Shown in pieces: positions 54,171-63,688 of a DNA stretch of 64,000 nucleotides. The stretch's first letter is position 1; the number at the start of each line of letters is the position of its first letter. Source of the DNA: Lachnospiraceae bacterium (GTDB taxonomy: Bacteria > Bacillota > Clostridia > Lachnospirales > Lachnospiraceae); NCBI GenBank assembly GCA_017634455.1, contig JAGBNK010000003.1, positions 1 to 64,000 on the forward strand, written 5' to 3'. The position numbers were made by a program, and so were the translations under genes. Below the pieces are notes generated by a model, which was given only the letters and a program-made list of their open reading frames with translations, was not told the DNA's origin and ran no database searches.

Positions 54171-55553
54171 ATGATTAACGTAAGAGATTTATTTCATGGC
54201 TACAAGGATATGGATGGCCAGACAGTTACAATTGGTGGCTGGGTGAGAAGTATCCGCGATTCAAAAACTTTTGGATTCATGGTAGTAAATGACGGTACTT
54301 TCTTTGAACCGGTACAGGTCGTTTACAATGATGAGTTAAATAATTTCGCAGCTATAAATAAATTGAACGTTGGGGCTGCTGTCGTAGTTACAGGTGAGTT
54401 GAAGGTAACTCCTGATATGAAGCAGCCGTTTGAAATACATGCAAGTGAAGTTGTAGTTGAGGGAGAGTCAACTCCTGACTATCCTCTTCAGAAGAAGAGA
54501 CATTCTATGGAATACTTGAGAACAATCTCTCATCTTCGTCCTAGAACTAATACATTTGAGGCAGTATTTAGAGTCAGATCACTCTGCGCATATGCTATTC
54601 ACAAATTCTTCCAGGAGAGAGATTTCGTATATGTACATACACCACTTATTACAAGTAGTGATGCTGAGGGTGCTGGAGAGATGTTCCAGGTTACTACAAT
54701 GGACTTGAAAAATGTACCACAGGTAGACGGCAAGGTAGACTACAGCCAGGATTTCTTTGGTAAGTCTACAAATCTTACAGTGTCAGGTCAGTTAAATGGT
54801 GAGACATTTGCCCAGGCATTCAAGAATATCTATACATTTGGACCTACATTTAGAGCAGAGAATTCTAATACAACTCGTCATGCGGCAGAGTTCTGGATGA
54901 TTGAGCCAGAGATTTCATTTGCAGATCTTGAGGATGATATGATTCTGGCTGAGAGTATGTTGAAGTATGTAATCAACTATGTATTAGAACATGCTCCAGA
55001 GGAGATGAACTTCTTCAATTCATTTATTGACAAGGGCTTGATTGAGAGATTGCAGCATGTGGCAAATTCTGATTTTGGTCGTATTACATACACAGATGCA
55101 ATCACAGAGCTTGAGAAACATAATGATGAATTTGATTACAAGGTATACTGGGGATGCGATCTTCAGACAGAGCATGAGAGATATCTCACAGAGCAGATTT
55201 TCAAGAGACCTGTATTCGTTACAGATTATCCAAAGGAAATCAAGGCTTTCTATATGAAGCTTAATGAGGATGGCAAGACAGTAGCAGCTATGGACTGCCT
55301 CGTTCCTGGAATCGGTGAGATTATCGGAGGAAGCCAGAGAGAGGATGACTACGAAGTATTGCGCAAGCGTATGGCTGAGTGCGGACTGAAGGAAGAAGAC
55401 TATGGCTTCTATCTCGACTTGAGAAAGTACGGAAGCTCTAGACATGCTGGATTCGGTCTTGGATTTGAGAGATGCGTAATGTATCTTACAGGTATGGGCA
55501 ATATCCGTGACGTAATCCCATTCCCAAGAACTGTTGGAAATTGTGAATTATAA
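54171..55553 (+). CDS. asnS: asparagine-tRNA ligase
   Basis: Class IIb aminoacyl-tRNA synthetase. 460 residues from the ATG at 54171, which follows TTGGAGG; an ATG 24 bases earlier lies ahead of that site. The OB-fold anticodon domain (about 15-105) has [18 protein letters not shown]. The class II core has motif 2 [19 protein letters not shown] and motif 3 [15 protein letters not shown] with RDVIPFPRT. Having asnA next makes an asparagine supply-and-charging pair. TATAAT at 54105 is a likely -10, but no good -35 is seen. Confidence 0.96.
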   Translation: MINVRDLFHGYKDMDGQTVTIGGWVRSIRDSKTFGFMVVNDGTFFEPVQVVYNDELNNFAAINKLNVGAAVVVTGELKVTPDMKQPFEIHASEVVVEGESTPDYPLQKKRHSMEYLRTISHLRPRTNTFEAVFRVRSLCAYAIHKFFQERDFVYVHTPLITSSDAEGAGEMFQVTTMDLKNVPQVDGKVDYSQDFFGKSTNLTVSGQLNGETFAQAFKNIYTFGPTFRAENSNTTRHAAEFWMIEPEISFADLEDDMILAESMLKYVINYVLEHAPEEMNFFNSFIDKGLIERLQHVANSDFGRITYTDAITELEKHNDEFDYKVYWGCDLQTEHERYLTEQIFKRPVFVTDYPKEIKAFYMKLNEDGKTVAAMDCLVPGIGEIIGGSQREDDYEVLRKRMAECGLKEEDYGFYLDLRKYGSSRHAGFGLGFERCVMYLTGMGNIRDVIPFPRTVGNCEL

Positions 55554-55561
55554 GAATGCTA

Positions 55562-55607
55562 CAAGTGGTGATGTGCAAATTTGTGCATTACCACTTGATG
55601 TTTTTTT
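55562..55607 (+). terminator. terminator of asnS
   Basis: CAAGTGGT (55562-55569) pairs with ACCACTTG (55590-55597), with further inner pairing of TGCA elements, and seven T (55601-55607). Confidence 0.88.
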
Positions 55608-55728
55608 ATTTTCTTGATGACTTTAGCTCGTTAAAGGTGTAAAATGGTATTGTGTTATTGTTAGAAAATGATTATTATATTTTATCGGGCGTAATTTTAT
55701 AACTTGAATTAGAAGAAGGGTAAATGAA

Positions 55729-56739
55729 ATGAGCAAAATATATATTCCGGAGGATTATACTCCGGTTCTTAGTTTGAAGCAGACAGAGATTGCTATAAAG
55801 AAGGTAAAGGACTTCTTTCAGAGACAGTTGATGGCTGAGTTGAATCTCCACAGAGTATCAGCTCCACTTTTTGTAACACCAGAGTCAGGATTGAATGACA
55901 ACTTAAATGGTGTTGAGAGACCTGTAAGCTTCGGCATCAAGGAACTTGATGATAAGGAAGTAGAGATTGTACATTCTCTCGCTAAATGGAAGAGAATGGC
56001 TCTTGGCAGATATGGATTTGATGTAGGCGAAGGCCTCTATACAGATATGAATGCTATCCGTAGAGATGAGGATACAGACAATATCCATTCTATCTATGTG
56101 GACCAGTGGGACTGGGAGAAGATAATCAAGAAGTCTGATAGAACAGATGAGACTCTTGAGGAGACAGTGAAGGCTGTATATGACGCGCTTCGCATTACTG
56201 AGAAGTATGTGTCAAATGAATATGAGTATGTGAAATGTATTTTACCAGAACAGATATATTTCATCACATCTCAGGAACTGGAAGATATGTATCCGGATTT
56301 GACACCGAAGGAGAGAGAGTATAATATCTGTAAGTTGCATGGCGCAGTATTTATCAAACAGATTGGTGATAAATTGAAATCAGGAGAGAAGCATGATGGT
56401 AGAGCTCCTGACTATGACGATTGGAAATTAAACGGTGATATATTGGTATATTATCCAGTATTAGATATTGCATTGGAATTGTCTTCTATGGGAATCCGTG
56501 TGGATGAAGATTCCCTGGTAGAACAGTTGGATAAGGCTGGTTGCCCTGAGAGAGCACAGCTTTCATTCCAGCGGGATATAATTGACTGCAAGCTTCCATA
56601 TACAATCGGAGGTGGAATTGGTCAGTCCAGAATATGTATGTTCTTCCTTAGAAAATGTCATATCGGTGAGGTTCAGGTATCTAGTTGGCCTCAGGAGGAT
56701 GTGGATTATGCAAAAACTAAGGGTGTAATTATATTATAA
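55729..56739 (+). CDS. asnA: aspartate-ammonia ligase (asparagine synthetase A)
   Basis: 336 residues of the class II synthetase-like enzyme that makes asparagine from aspartate, ammonia and ATP. Motifs: RVSAPLFVTPESGLNDNLNG, HSLAKWKRMAL, TDMNAIRRDED, SIYVDQWDWE and GGGIGQSRICMFFL. Ammonia dependence fits an ammonia-rich gut or rumen habitat. AAGGGT lies before the ATG. It is probably cotranscribed with yerC, 18 bases after. Confidence 0.96.
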   Translation: MSKIYIPEDYTPVLSLKQTEIAIKKVKDFFQRQLMAELNLHRVSAPLFVTPESGLNDNLNGVERPVSFGIKELDDKEVEIVHSLAKWKRMALGRYGFDVGEGLYTDMNAIRRDEDTDNIHSIYVDQWDWEKIIKKSDRTDETLEETVKAVYDALRITEKYVSNEYEYVKCILPEQIYFITSQELEDMYPDLTPKEREYNICKLHGAVFIKQIGDKLKSGEKHDGRAPDYDDWKLNGDILVYYPVLDIALELSSMGIRVDEDSLVEQLDKAGCPERAQLSFQRDIIDCKLPYTIGGGIGQSRICMFFLRKCHIGEVQVSSWPQEDVDYAKTKGVIIL

Positions 56740-56757
56740 AATTATAGGAGTGTATAA

Positions 56758-57051
56758 ATGAGTAAGAAGATTGAAAGTCCAGAGATGGATAGACTTATGG
56801 AGGGCATTTTGTGCCTGAAGAGTAAGGAGGAGGCATATCAGTTCTTTGAGGATTTATGTACAATAAATGAGATGGAGAGCTTATGCCAGAGATTTGAAGT
56901 TGCTGGAATGCTTCGTCAGGATGAGACTTACCAGGAAATCGTAGAGAAGACTGGCGCTTCAACAGCTACCATCAGTAGAGTGAAAAGAGCATTGAACTAT
57001 GGTACTGATGGATATGACTTGATAATCAACAGACTTGAAGAAAATGACTAA
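56758..57051 (+). CDS. yerC: TrpR-like regulator, YerC/YecD family
   Basis: 97-residue helical DNA-binding protein with the Trp-repressor helix-turn-helix (ESLCQRFEVAGMLRQDETYQ; YQEIVEKTGASTATISRVKRAL). The YerC/YecD branch is separate from the tryptophan repressor and its ligand is unknown. AGGAG precedes the ATG. Confidence 0.93.
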   Translation: MSKKIESPEMDRLMEGILCLKSKEEAYQFFEDLCTINEMESLCQRFEVAGMLRQDETYQEIVEKTGASTATISRVKRALNYGTDGYDLIINRLEEND

Positions 57052-57090
57052 TACTATATTAACGATATGAGGCTTGAGGAATGAAAAAGC

Positions 57091-57122
57091 AAAAAGAGTA
57101 GTTCGTATGAACTACTCTTTTT
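57091..57122. terminator. bidirectional terminator between yerC and the DUF1836 gene
   Basis: A 14-bp perfect stem (57091-57104 with 57109-57122, core AGAGTAGTTC/GAACTACTCT) with A-rich left and T-rich right flanks. Confidence 0.92.
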
Positions 57123-57128
57123 GTGTAC

Positions 57129-57761
57129 TTATTTATCTTTCTTCTCTTTTTTCTTATCATCATCATTGTCATGCTTTTTCTTGGACATATCAATGAATTC
57201 TTCTATCATCATTTTCTTGATATATACATCGAAGCCCAGCATACATATGAAAGTGAAGTTCTCCAACATTTCCTGATCTTCTTCTGGTGCATCTGTGAAC
57301 ATGCCGCGGCTGTCATTGAACTTTTTGATCATATCTTTTACCAGAATTCTGGCTTCAGTACTTTCTAATTCAACCATCTTGGAATAGATGTCATAGAAGG
57401 AGATGTTGGAATCAGTTCCGAAGTAGTTGTCCTTCAGTGGCTCTAATATTTCTCCCACATCAGATATACTCATGAAGTTCTTGAAGTAATATATGAATAT
57501 CAACATGAGAACATGGTCTCTGGAATATTTCTTCTTCTCGGGTGGTGGCAAGATGTGATTCTTGGCATAATTATTGATCATGGTCTTGGTCAGCGTCTTG
57601 TCATCGGGATTTCTCTTGGTTGATTCAAGTTGTGAATCAATAAATGTAGTCACCTGATCCACATACAAATCAATATTTGGAATATCCTCAGGATGGACAT
57701 AGTCTAATTCTGAAAAATGTTTTAGCATCTCATTTAATAATTGTCTTGATTCTGATTTCAT
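57129..57761 (-). CDS. DUF1836 protein
   Basis: 210 residues of the DUF1836 family. The first part has a MerR-like helix-turn-helix arrangement (DIPNIDLYVDQVTTFIDSQL; LTKTMINNYAKNHILPPPEKKKYSRDHV), so DNA binding is likely. The last 20 residues are a charged Lys/Asp tail. No function is established. Ahead of it lies a 282-bp gap to pcrA in which I see no clear gene. Confidence 0.85.
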   Translation of the reverse strand: MKSESRQLLNEMLKHFSELDYVHPEDIPNIDLYVDQVTTFIDSQLESTKRNPDDKTLTKTMINNYAKNHILPPPEKKKYSRDHVLMLIFIYYFKNFMSISDVGEILEPLKDNYFGTDSNISFYDIYSKMVELESTEARILVKDMIKKFNDSRGMFTDAPEEDQEMLENFTFICMLGFDVYIKKMMIEEFIDMSKKKHDNDDDKKKEKKDK

Positions 57762-58043
57762 AGTTACGCCTCGTTGTTTATTAAATCATTTGCTTAAAAA
57801 TAGGTTACAGATACATTATATAGTTTTGAAAACCACATGACAAGAATTTGAGTTGATATCTCATCTTATGCATACGGCATGATGTGAGAGGAGGATGTGT
57901 TTATAAAATATGAAAACAATATCGTGTAATTCTTATGCAGGATGCACCTTGGTGTATGATGGGGAAAATGTTAAAATGGAATGTGCTTAGCGTAAATGAG
58001 AAATACATGAATAAATCATTAGTGATAGATAAGGATGAAGTAA

Positions 58044-60269
58044 ATGGGAATATATGATTCATTAAATCCAGAACAAAAAAAGGGCGTTGAGACAGTAGAT
58101 GGCCCTGTGCTTATACTTGCAGGAGCAGGAAGCGGTAAGACCAGAGTGCTGACACATAGAGTGGCGCATTTGATTCATGATTTGGGTGTAAGTCCATACA
58201 ACATTATGGCGATTACATTTACCAACAAAGCAGCCGGAGAGATGAAGGAGAGAATTGACAATCTGGTAGGTATGGGCTCAGAGGGAATCTGGGTGGCAAC
58301 ATTTCACTCCAGCTGTGTGAAAATATTGCGCAGATTTGCTGACAGAATCGGTTATGATAACAATTTCGCAATTTATGATACAGACGATTCCAAGGCGCTC
58401 ATGAAGGAAGTGTGCAAGCATTGCAATGTTGATACCAAGCAGTTCAAGGAACGCACATTTCTCAACGAGATTTCCTCTGCCAAGAATGAACTTATAAATG
58501 AGGAAATGTATGCATCCCAGAATTCTGCTGATTTCCGCAAGGAGATTTATATCAGAGTGTATCGTGAGTATCAGGCCAGACTTCGTGCCAACAATGCCAT
58601 GGATTTCGATGACTTGATTATGAAGACAGTGGAGCTTCTGAAATATCAGACAGATGTGTTGAAGTTCTATCAGGACAGATTCCATTATATTATGGTGGAC
58701 GAGTATCAGGATACCAACACTGCACAGTTTGAGCTGGTTCGTCTCCTGGCTTCAGGTCGACAGAATTTATGCGTAGTAGGTGATGACGATCAGTCTATCT
58801 ACAAATTCCGTGGAGCTAATATTTATAATATTTTAAATTTTGAGAAACATTTTCCAGACGCAACTGTAATTAAGTTGGAACAGAATTATCGATCTACAGG
58901 AAATATTTTGAATGCAGCCAACAGCGTTATTGCCAATAATGTGGGCCGCAAAGAGAAGAAGCTGTGGACTGAAAATGATGATGGAGACAAGGTGCATTTT
59001 GAGATGCTTGAGTCAGCTTATGAGGAGGCTGATTATATTGTCCGTGATATTGTAAGACAGAATCGAAATGGTAAGTATGGCTTCGGGGACAGTGCTATAT
59101 TATATAGAACCAATGCTCAGTCTCGTATTTTGGAGGAGAAGTTCATCTTCGAGGGCGTGCCATACAAGATTGTAGGTGGCGTGAACTTCTATGCTAGAAA
59201 AGAAATCAAGGATTTGTTGTCATATATGAAAACAGTCAATAATTCAAGAGATGACCTGGCAGTTCAGCGAATTATCAATGTACCAAAGCGTGGAATTGGT
59301 CAGACTTCAATTTCAAGAGCCATGGATTTCGCCATTTTCAATGACTTGGATTTGTTTGAAGCCTTGGAGCATACAGATAGAATTCCAAATTTAGGAAGAG
59401 CTACTGCCAAGATTCAGCCCTTTGTGGATCTGATTCATGAGCTGCGTGAGATTAGTGCCAATGAAGGTGTGTTGGCTTTGATAAATGCAGTTATTGAAAA
59501 GACTGGATATGTGGAGGAACTAAAGGCTGAGAAGACAGAGGAAGCTGATGCCAGAATAGAAAATATTAATGAGCTTATATCTAAGGTTGTAGATTATGAG
59601 CAGAATGCAGATGAGCCTACGCTAAATGGCTTCTTGGAGGATGTGGCCCTAGTGGCAGATATTGATTCCCTGGATGAGTCGGTGCCACAGGTTGTGATGA
59701 TGACACTTCATGCAGCCAAGGGATTGGAGTTCCCAAATGTATATTTATCAGGAATGGAAGATGGATTGTTCCCAAGCTTTATGAGTATAACAGCAGGTGG
59801 GGATGACAGCGAGATAGAGGAAGAGCGTAGACTCTGTTATGTGGGAATTACCCGTGCCATGAAGCGACTTACAATGACTGGCGCCAAGACTCGTATGGTC
59901 AGAGGTGAGACACACTACTCGTCAATTTCTCGATTTGTAAAAGAGATTCCAAATGATTATCTGGAAGGTAATACCTGGGAGCCTAAGCCTAGAAATTATA
60001 TGGATGCTCCTGTAGATGCAGCTCCAAAGAAGTCGATGAAGGGAGCGCCTCTTGCTGCCCAGACATATAAGAAGCAAAGCTTCGGAACCAAGATTGCTAA
60101 AACTGATCTGGATTACACAGTGGGAGACAGAGTGAGACATATGAGATTTGGTGAAGGTGAAGTTGTGGATATTGCAGAAGGTGGCCGTGATTATGAAGTG
60201 ACTGTTGAATTTGATACGGCAGGTCGCAAGAAAATGTTTGCATCATTTGCCAAGTTACAGAAGTTGTAA
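58044..60269 (+). CDS. pcrA: UvrD/PcrA-family ATP-dependent DNA helicase
   Basis: 741-residue superfamily 1A 3'-5' helicase in repair and plasmid replication. Motif I AGAGSGKT (26-33), Ia ITFTNKAAGEM, II VDEYQDTN, III DDDQSIYKFRGA, IV YRSTGNIL, V TLHAAKGLEF, VI YVGITRAMKRL. The C-terminal Tudor-like domain that binds RNA polymerase in PcrA is present (VGDRVRHMRFGEGEV, about 687). The 97 bases upstream carry AAGGATG before the ATG. Confidence 0.96.
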   Translation: MGIYDSLNPEQKKGVETVDGPVLILAGAGSGKTRVLTHRVAHLIHDLGVSPYNIMAITFTNKAAGEMKERIDNLVGMGSEGIWVATFHSSCVKILRRFADRIGYDNNFAIYDTDDSKALMKEVCKHCNVDTKQFKERTFLNEISSAKNELINEEMYASQNSADFRKEIYIRVYREYQARLRANNAMDFDDLIMKTVELLKYQTDVLKFYQDRFHYIMVDEYQDTNTAQFELVRLLASGRQNLCVVGDDDQSIYKFRGANIYNILNFEKHFPDATVIKLEQNYRSTGNILNAANSVIANNVGRKEKKLWTENDDGDKVHFEMLESAYEEADYIVRDIVRQNRNGKYGFGDSAILYRTNAQSRILEEKFIFEGVPYKIVGGVNFYARKEIKDLLSYMKTVNNSRDDLAVQRIINVPKRGIGQTSISRAMDFAIFNDLDLFEALEHTDRIPNLGRATAKIQPFVDLIHELREISANEGVLALINAVIEKTGYVEELKAEKTEEADARIENINELISKVVDYEQNADEPTLNGFLEDVALVADIDSLDESVPQVVMMTLHAAKGLEFPNVYLSGMEDGLFPSFMSITAGGDDSEIEEERRLCYVGITRAMKRLTMTGAKTRMVRGETHYSSISRFVKEIPNDYLEGNTWEPKPRNYMDAPVDAAPKKSMKGAPLAAQTYKKQSFGTKIAKTDLDYTVGDRVRHMRFGEGEVVDIAEGGRDYEVTVEFDTAGRKKMFASFAKLQKL

Positions 60270-60512
60270 GTATGTAATAATTAACTTATCTACCGGCAAA
60301 ATCATGAGAAAAAATCTGTGTAATGGGTAGAATAAGAAATTAGCTAATGTTATAATTGTCAGTAGATGATGAGTCTGTGATGTCTGAGATATATACATCA
60401 TAGATGTTGGTGAGGGTGTATATAAGTGCTGGACAGAGAAGATTTATATGAGTTAGTAGACTTGTCGAAGTTGGCAATAAGAACAAAGAAATCATATGAA
60501 GAGGTGAAGACT

Positions 60513-60698
60513 ATGGGAGACAAGAAATTTAGTATTAAGGGTTTAGTTATTTTCGCAGCTGTGATAGCAGCTATTGGTGGAGTGGTTTATGCCATTTATA
60601 ATTATTTTAAGAAGGATTATGACGACGAGTTCATGGATGACTTCGATGATTTCGATGAAGATGATGATGAAATTTTTGATGAAGATTTAGATTCATAG
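60513..60698 (+). CDS. small single-pass membrane protein with very acidic tail
   Basis: 61 residues from the ATG at 60513 (GAGGTG upstream): a basic start, one TM helix (about 10-32) and a C-terminal tail of almost only Asp, Glu and Phe (EFMDDFDDFDEDDDEIFDEDLD). The frame is open from a GTG at 60426, which would give 90 residues; both starts have purine-rich sequence upstream. I do not recognise a family. The charge pattern suggests a tail held at the inner or outer membrane face, possibly binding cations or basic proteins. An extended -10 (TGTTATAAT, 60349) is a candidate promoter. Confidence 0.65.
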   Translation: MGDKKFSIKGLVIFAAVIAAIGGVVYAIYNYFKKDYDDEFMDDFDDFDEDDDEIFDEDLDS

Positions 60699-60706
60699 AT
60701 TACTTG

Positions 60707-60742
60707 GCCCGGCATAATTGATATGCACGGGCTGATTTTTTT
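60707..60742 (+). terminator. terminator after the acidic membrane protein
   Basis: GCCCGGCATA (60707-60716) pairs with TATGCACGGGC (60722-60732) with one mismatch or bulge; T run 60736-60742. Confidence 0.8.
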
Positions 60743-60784
60743 ATATGCTAAAATATAATATATATTAGATAAGGAATAGAAAAC

Positions 60785-62344
60785 GTGAAAAAAGGTCAAT
60801 TAGTAGAAGGCGTTGTAACTCGAGTAGATTTTCCAAACAAGGGAATCGTAATGACAGATGAGGGAGATAGACTTACTGTCAAAAATGTAATAGAGGGGCA
60901 ACGCATTTCTTGTGTAGTGAAGAAAACTAGAAAAGACAAAGCTCAGGGACTGTTCAGAGAGCTTATAGCAAAATCGCCATTGGAGATGGAAGAAGCGGCT
61001 TGCCCTCACAGTGGTATCTGTGGAGGTTGTGCATATCAGACACTGGATTATGAGACTCAGCTTCAGATTAAGGATGGCCAGATGCGCAGAATCTTTGAAA
61101 ATGTTATTCCTGACTTCGATAATCTCTTCGAGGGAGTAATTGCCAGTCCTGTACAGAGTCATTATAGAAATAAGATGGAGTTTTCTTTCGGAGATGCAAT
61201 GAAAGATGGACCGCTTGAACTGGGCATGCACAAGCGTGGTAGTTTCTATGATATTGTTACAGTTACAGAATGCCAGATTATTCCAGAAGATATGCGTCTT
61301 GTGCTTCAGGCAACTTTGGAATATTTCTCAGAGAGAAACATAACTTATTTCCACAAGATGCGTCATGAGGGATATCTGAGACATCTTCTGGTTCGCAAGG
61401 CTGTGAAAACTGGTGAGATGATAGTTGATTTGGTTACAAGCTCTGGCGTAAGCGCTAGAAAGCTTTCAGATAATCCGGGACCAGATGGAGAGGCTGTGTG
61501 GGAAAATGTAACTGGTATAGATGAAGCAGAATTACTCAATGGTTGGCGAGATGCTCTTATGGAATTGAAATATGAGGGTAAGCTTGTTGGAGTGCTTCAT
61601 ACAACCAATGATAGAGACGGAGATGTGGTTGAGGACCAGGGTACAGAAGTACTGTATGGCCAGTCTTATTTCTTCGAGGAATTGTTGGGATTGAAATTTA
61701 AGATAACTCCATTTTCATTTTTTCAGACTAATTCTCTTGGAGCAGAAGTTCTCTATAGTAAAGCGAGAGACTATATAAGTCAATCTCTGGATGGAGATTT
61801 GGACAAGTTAAATGGCAAGGTGCTGTTTGATTTGTATTCTGGAACGGGAACTATCGCACAGATTATGGCTCCTGTTGCTGACAAGGTTGTTGGCGTGGAG
61901 ATAGTAGAGGAAGCTGTTGAAGCTGCTAAAATCAATGCTATGGAAAATGGTTTGGATAATTGTGAGTTTCTGGCTGGAGACGTACTGAAGGTAATTGATG
62001 ATATCCAGGAGAAACCTGATTATATTATTCTCGATCCACCGCGTGATGGTATTAATCCAAAGGCTTTGAAGAAGATCATAGATTACGGCGTGGAAAATAT
62101 GGTCTATATCTCATGCAAGCCTACAAGCCTGGCGAGAGATTTGGAGATGCTGCAGGAGTGCGGATATGTTGTGAAGAAAATCTCCTGCGTCGACATGTTC
62201 CCAGGAACCGTTCATTGTGAAACTGTGTGCCTCTTGCAGAAAATGAGCAACACCCGGGAAAGAACGCTCACGCTTGATGTCGAGATGGAAGACTATCATA
62301 GGATCAATAACAGAACGGAGGTGACTGCAGATGTCACGGAATGA
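60785..62344 (+). CDS. rlmD: 23S rRNA (uracil-C5)-methyltransferase, RlmD/RumA type, with atypical tail
   Basis: 519 residues from a GTG start with AAGGAA upstream. TRAM domain at 1-60, an iron-sulfur-type cluster with Cys73, Cys79 and Cys82 (CPHSGICGGC), SAM-binding LYSGTGTIAQIM, catalytic motif ILDPPRDGI, and the nucleophile in YISCKPTSLARDL. The family normally ends soon after the HxETVxLL motif (here VHCETVCLLQK, about 475-485); about 33 further residues of higher GC follow. This end is a possible insertion junction (see findings). The methylation target (U747, U1939 or both) cannot be read from sequence alone. Confidence 0.9.
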   Translation: MKKGQLVEGVVTRVDFPNKGIVMTDEGDRLTVKNVIEGQRISCVVKKTRKDKAQGLFRELIAKSPLEMEEAACPHSGICGGCAYQTLDYETQLQIKDGQMRRIFENVIPDFDNLFEGVIASPVQSHYRNKMEFSFGDAMKDGPLELGMHKRGSFYDIVTVTECQIIPEDMRLVLQATLEYFSERNITYFHKMRHEGYLRHLLVRKAVKTGEMIVDLVTSSGVSARKLSDNPGPDGEAVWENVTGIDEAELLNGWRDALMELKYEGKLVGVLHTTNDRDGDVVEDQGTEVLYGQSYFFEELLGLKFKITPFSFFQTNSLGAEVLYSKARDYISQSLDGDLDKLNGKVLFDLYSGTGTIAQIMAPVADKVVGVEIVEEAVEAAKINAMENGLDNCEFLAGDVLKVIDDIQEKPDYIILDPPRDGINPKALKKIIDYGVENMVYISCKPTSLARDLEMLQECGYVVKKISCVDMFPGTVHCETVCLLQKMSNTRERTLTLDVEMEDYHRINNRTEVTADVTE

Positions 62345-62402
62345 TCATGAAAGATGGCAGATGGGAAGTACTTGTAAACATATAGATTTAATGGATTTAT
62401 AG
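62331..62402 (+). CDS. possible 23-residue ORF overlapping the rlmD end
   Basis: ATG at 62331 is preceded by GGAGGTG with seven bases between, one of the best ribosome sites in the window. The frame (MSRNDHERWQMG and 11 more residues) ends in TAG at 62400-62402. It overlaps the last 14 bases of rlmD. It may be a truncated remnant of a longer gene or a leader peptide. No similarity is recognised. Confidence 0.3.
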   Translation: MSRNDHERWQMGSTCKHIDLMDL

Positions 62403-62430
62403 AAAGAAAAGAGATAAGGATGAAGATAGT

Positions 62431-62931
62431 ATGGAACTACGAAAAATCAACACACAGGATGCATTTGCCCAATGGGAATACACAACAGCTTTGCCGGCAG
62501 ATGAAAATGGACTGACCAATCCATATAATGGTGTTTCTTATGATGAATATGTAGAAAAAGTACTTCCTGAATTGATCTCGTATGAACATCCGGTAAATAT
62601 GCCTGAATGGTTTGTGCCTGAAACATATTATTATCTGTGGGATGACGGGCATCTTGTCGGAGAGTTTAGAATCAGGCACCATCTTACGGAAACGCTTCGA
62701 ACCGGTGCGGGGCATATCGGTTATAGTATCTTGAAGGGTGTTCGCGGTAAAGGCTACGGAACAGAAGGCTTAAGGCTTACGGTTATGATCGCAAAAGACA
62801 TTATTCCGGAGGACGAGATATATTTGCGGGTCAATAAAGATAACATTGCGTCCCAAAAGGTCATGATAAAAAACGGAGCTCGAATCGCAGGAGAAGATGA
62901 AACCCATCTGTTTATGCGAATAACAAAATAA
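62431..62931 (+). CDS. GNAT-family N-acetyltransferase
   Basis: 166 residues with the acetyl-CoA loop motif RGKGYGTEGLRLTV (about 110-123) and the closing beta-strand region NKDNIASQKVMIKNGA, typical of GNAT enzymes with a DUF-like N-terminus similar to predicted acetyltransferases of gut Firmicutes. The substrate is unknown. The gene is somewhat richer in GC (ATTCCGGAGG, CGGGGCAT) than its surroundings, which hints at recent acquisition. Confidence 0.85.
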   Translation: MELRKINTQDAFAQWEYTTALPADENGLTNPYNGVSYDEYVEKVLPELISYEHPVNMPEWFVPETYYYLWDDGHLVGEFRIRHHLTETLRTGAGHIGYSILKGVRGKGYGTEGLRLTVMIAKDIIPEDEIYLRVNKDNIASQKVMIKNGARIAGEDETHLFMRITK

Positions 62932-62955
62932 TCCGGATTTGAAGCATCCTAAAGC

Positions 62956-63071
62956 GAATCAGATTTAAATTCCGCGTAGATTATGACACTGAAGGAGGTG
63001 GCAAGGTGTTACTCAACGAAAACGACGTCGAGACTGTATGTTTATTATCCAAACATTATACTAAAGGATAA
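62956..63071 (+). pseudogene. remnant encoding a RumA-like C-terminal VETVCLLSK motif
   Basis: The plus-strand frame that ends with TAA at 63069-63071 encodes RFKFRVDYDTEGGGKVLL, then NENDVETVCLLSKHYTKG. ETVCLL repeats the residues near the end of RlmD 800 bases upstream. Short DVETVxLLSK-bearing ORFs labelled RumA fragments are common in mobile DNA of Clostridia. No complete gene is present; this is a fragment. Confidence 0.5.
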
Positions 63072-63091
63072 TGCAATTAGTGAGGTAGACT

Positions 63092-63505
63092 ATGGAGTTT
63101 CGTATTACTAATGATGGGAATGAAAAGGATATATCAAAAATATATAAAATGCTAAAAGAGTACAATCTTAGCAAGCGAGAAAAGTCAGAGGATATACCAT
63201 TAGGAATTTATCTTGAGAATGAAAATGGAAATAAACAAGCAGGTCTGACAGCTGATATTTTTGGGAATTGGTTATGTATCCATTATTTATTTGTTTCTGA
63301 AAGACTTCGAGGACATGGTGTGGGAAAAGAACTCGTAATAGCTGCTGAAAATGAAGCAATTATGAGAGGCTGCAAATATTCCTTTGTTGATACATTTTCT
63401 TTTCAAGCACCTGAATTTTATTCGAAACTTGGTTATAAAGAGGTATTCTCATTACAAGAATATCCATATACTGGAGCCAGATATTACTACACGAAGGAAC
63501 TATAA
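63092..63505 (+). CDS. GNAT-family N-acetyltransferase
   Basis: 137 residues of a compact GNAT domain with LFVSERLRGHGVGKELVIAAE (acetyl-CoA loop RGHGVG, about 73-78) and the late FYSKLGYKEVFSL. GAGGT precedes the ATG. Substrate unknown; lone accessory gene downstream of the rlmD junction. Confidence 0.9.
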   Translation: MEFRITNDGNEKDISKIYKMLKEYNLSKREKSEDIPLGIYLENENGNKQAGLTADIFGNWLCIHYLFVSERLRGHGVGKELVIAAENEAIMRGCKYSFVDTFSFQAPEFYSKLGYKEVFSLQEYPYTGARYYYTKEL

Positions 63506-63523
63506 ATTATAGCTTAATTTACC

Positions 63524-63685
63524 ATGGTAAACAGAGTAATTATTCCAAAGGGAACGAACTCTACGTTTGATAATGATTACATGGATGGCGAAACAACTTA
63601 TAAATATTACAATGAAATGATGTGGCCAGAGAGATTTGCCAATTGCATTTCCTTGGATGAAGCAATTGAAATGATGGAGAAATAA
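63524..63685 (+). CDS. 53-residue hypothetical protein
   Basis: Frame MVNRVIIPKGTNSTF to EAIEMMEK with a stop codon just upstream of the ATG and no clear ribosome site. It ends three bases before the next ATG, and its own 3' end (ATGGAGAAA) supplies that gene's ribosome site, so the pair may be coupled. It may also be the surviving end of a longer gene. Not recognised. Confidence 0.45.
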   Translation: MVNRVIIPKGTNSTFDNDYMDGETTYKYYNEMMWPERFANCISLDEAIEMMEK

Positions 63686-63688
63686 AAA

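Noticed and set aside
57762-58043. Possible gene or RNA in the gap before pcrA
   Set aside because: Only short frames and an imperfect inverted repeat around 57860-57890 are seen; nothing supports a gene or a known riboswitch.
62200-63071. Complete mobile element at the rlmD end
   Set aside because: No integrase, transposase or clear terminal repeats are present; only a scar-like arrangement can be supported.
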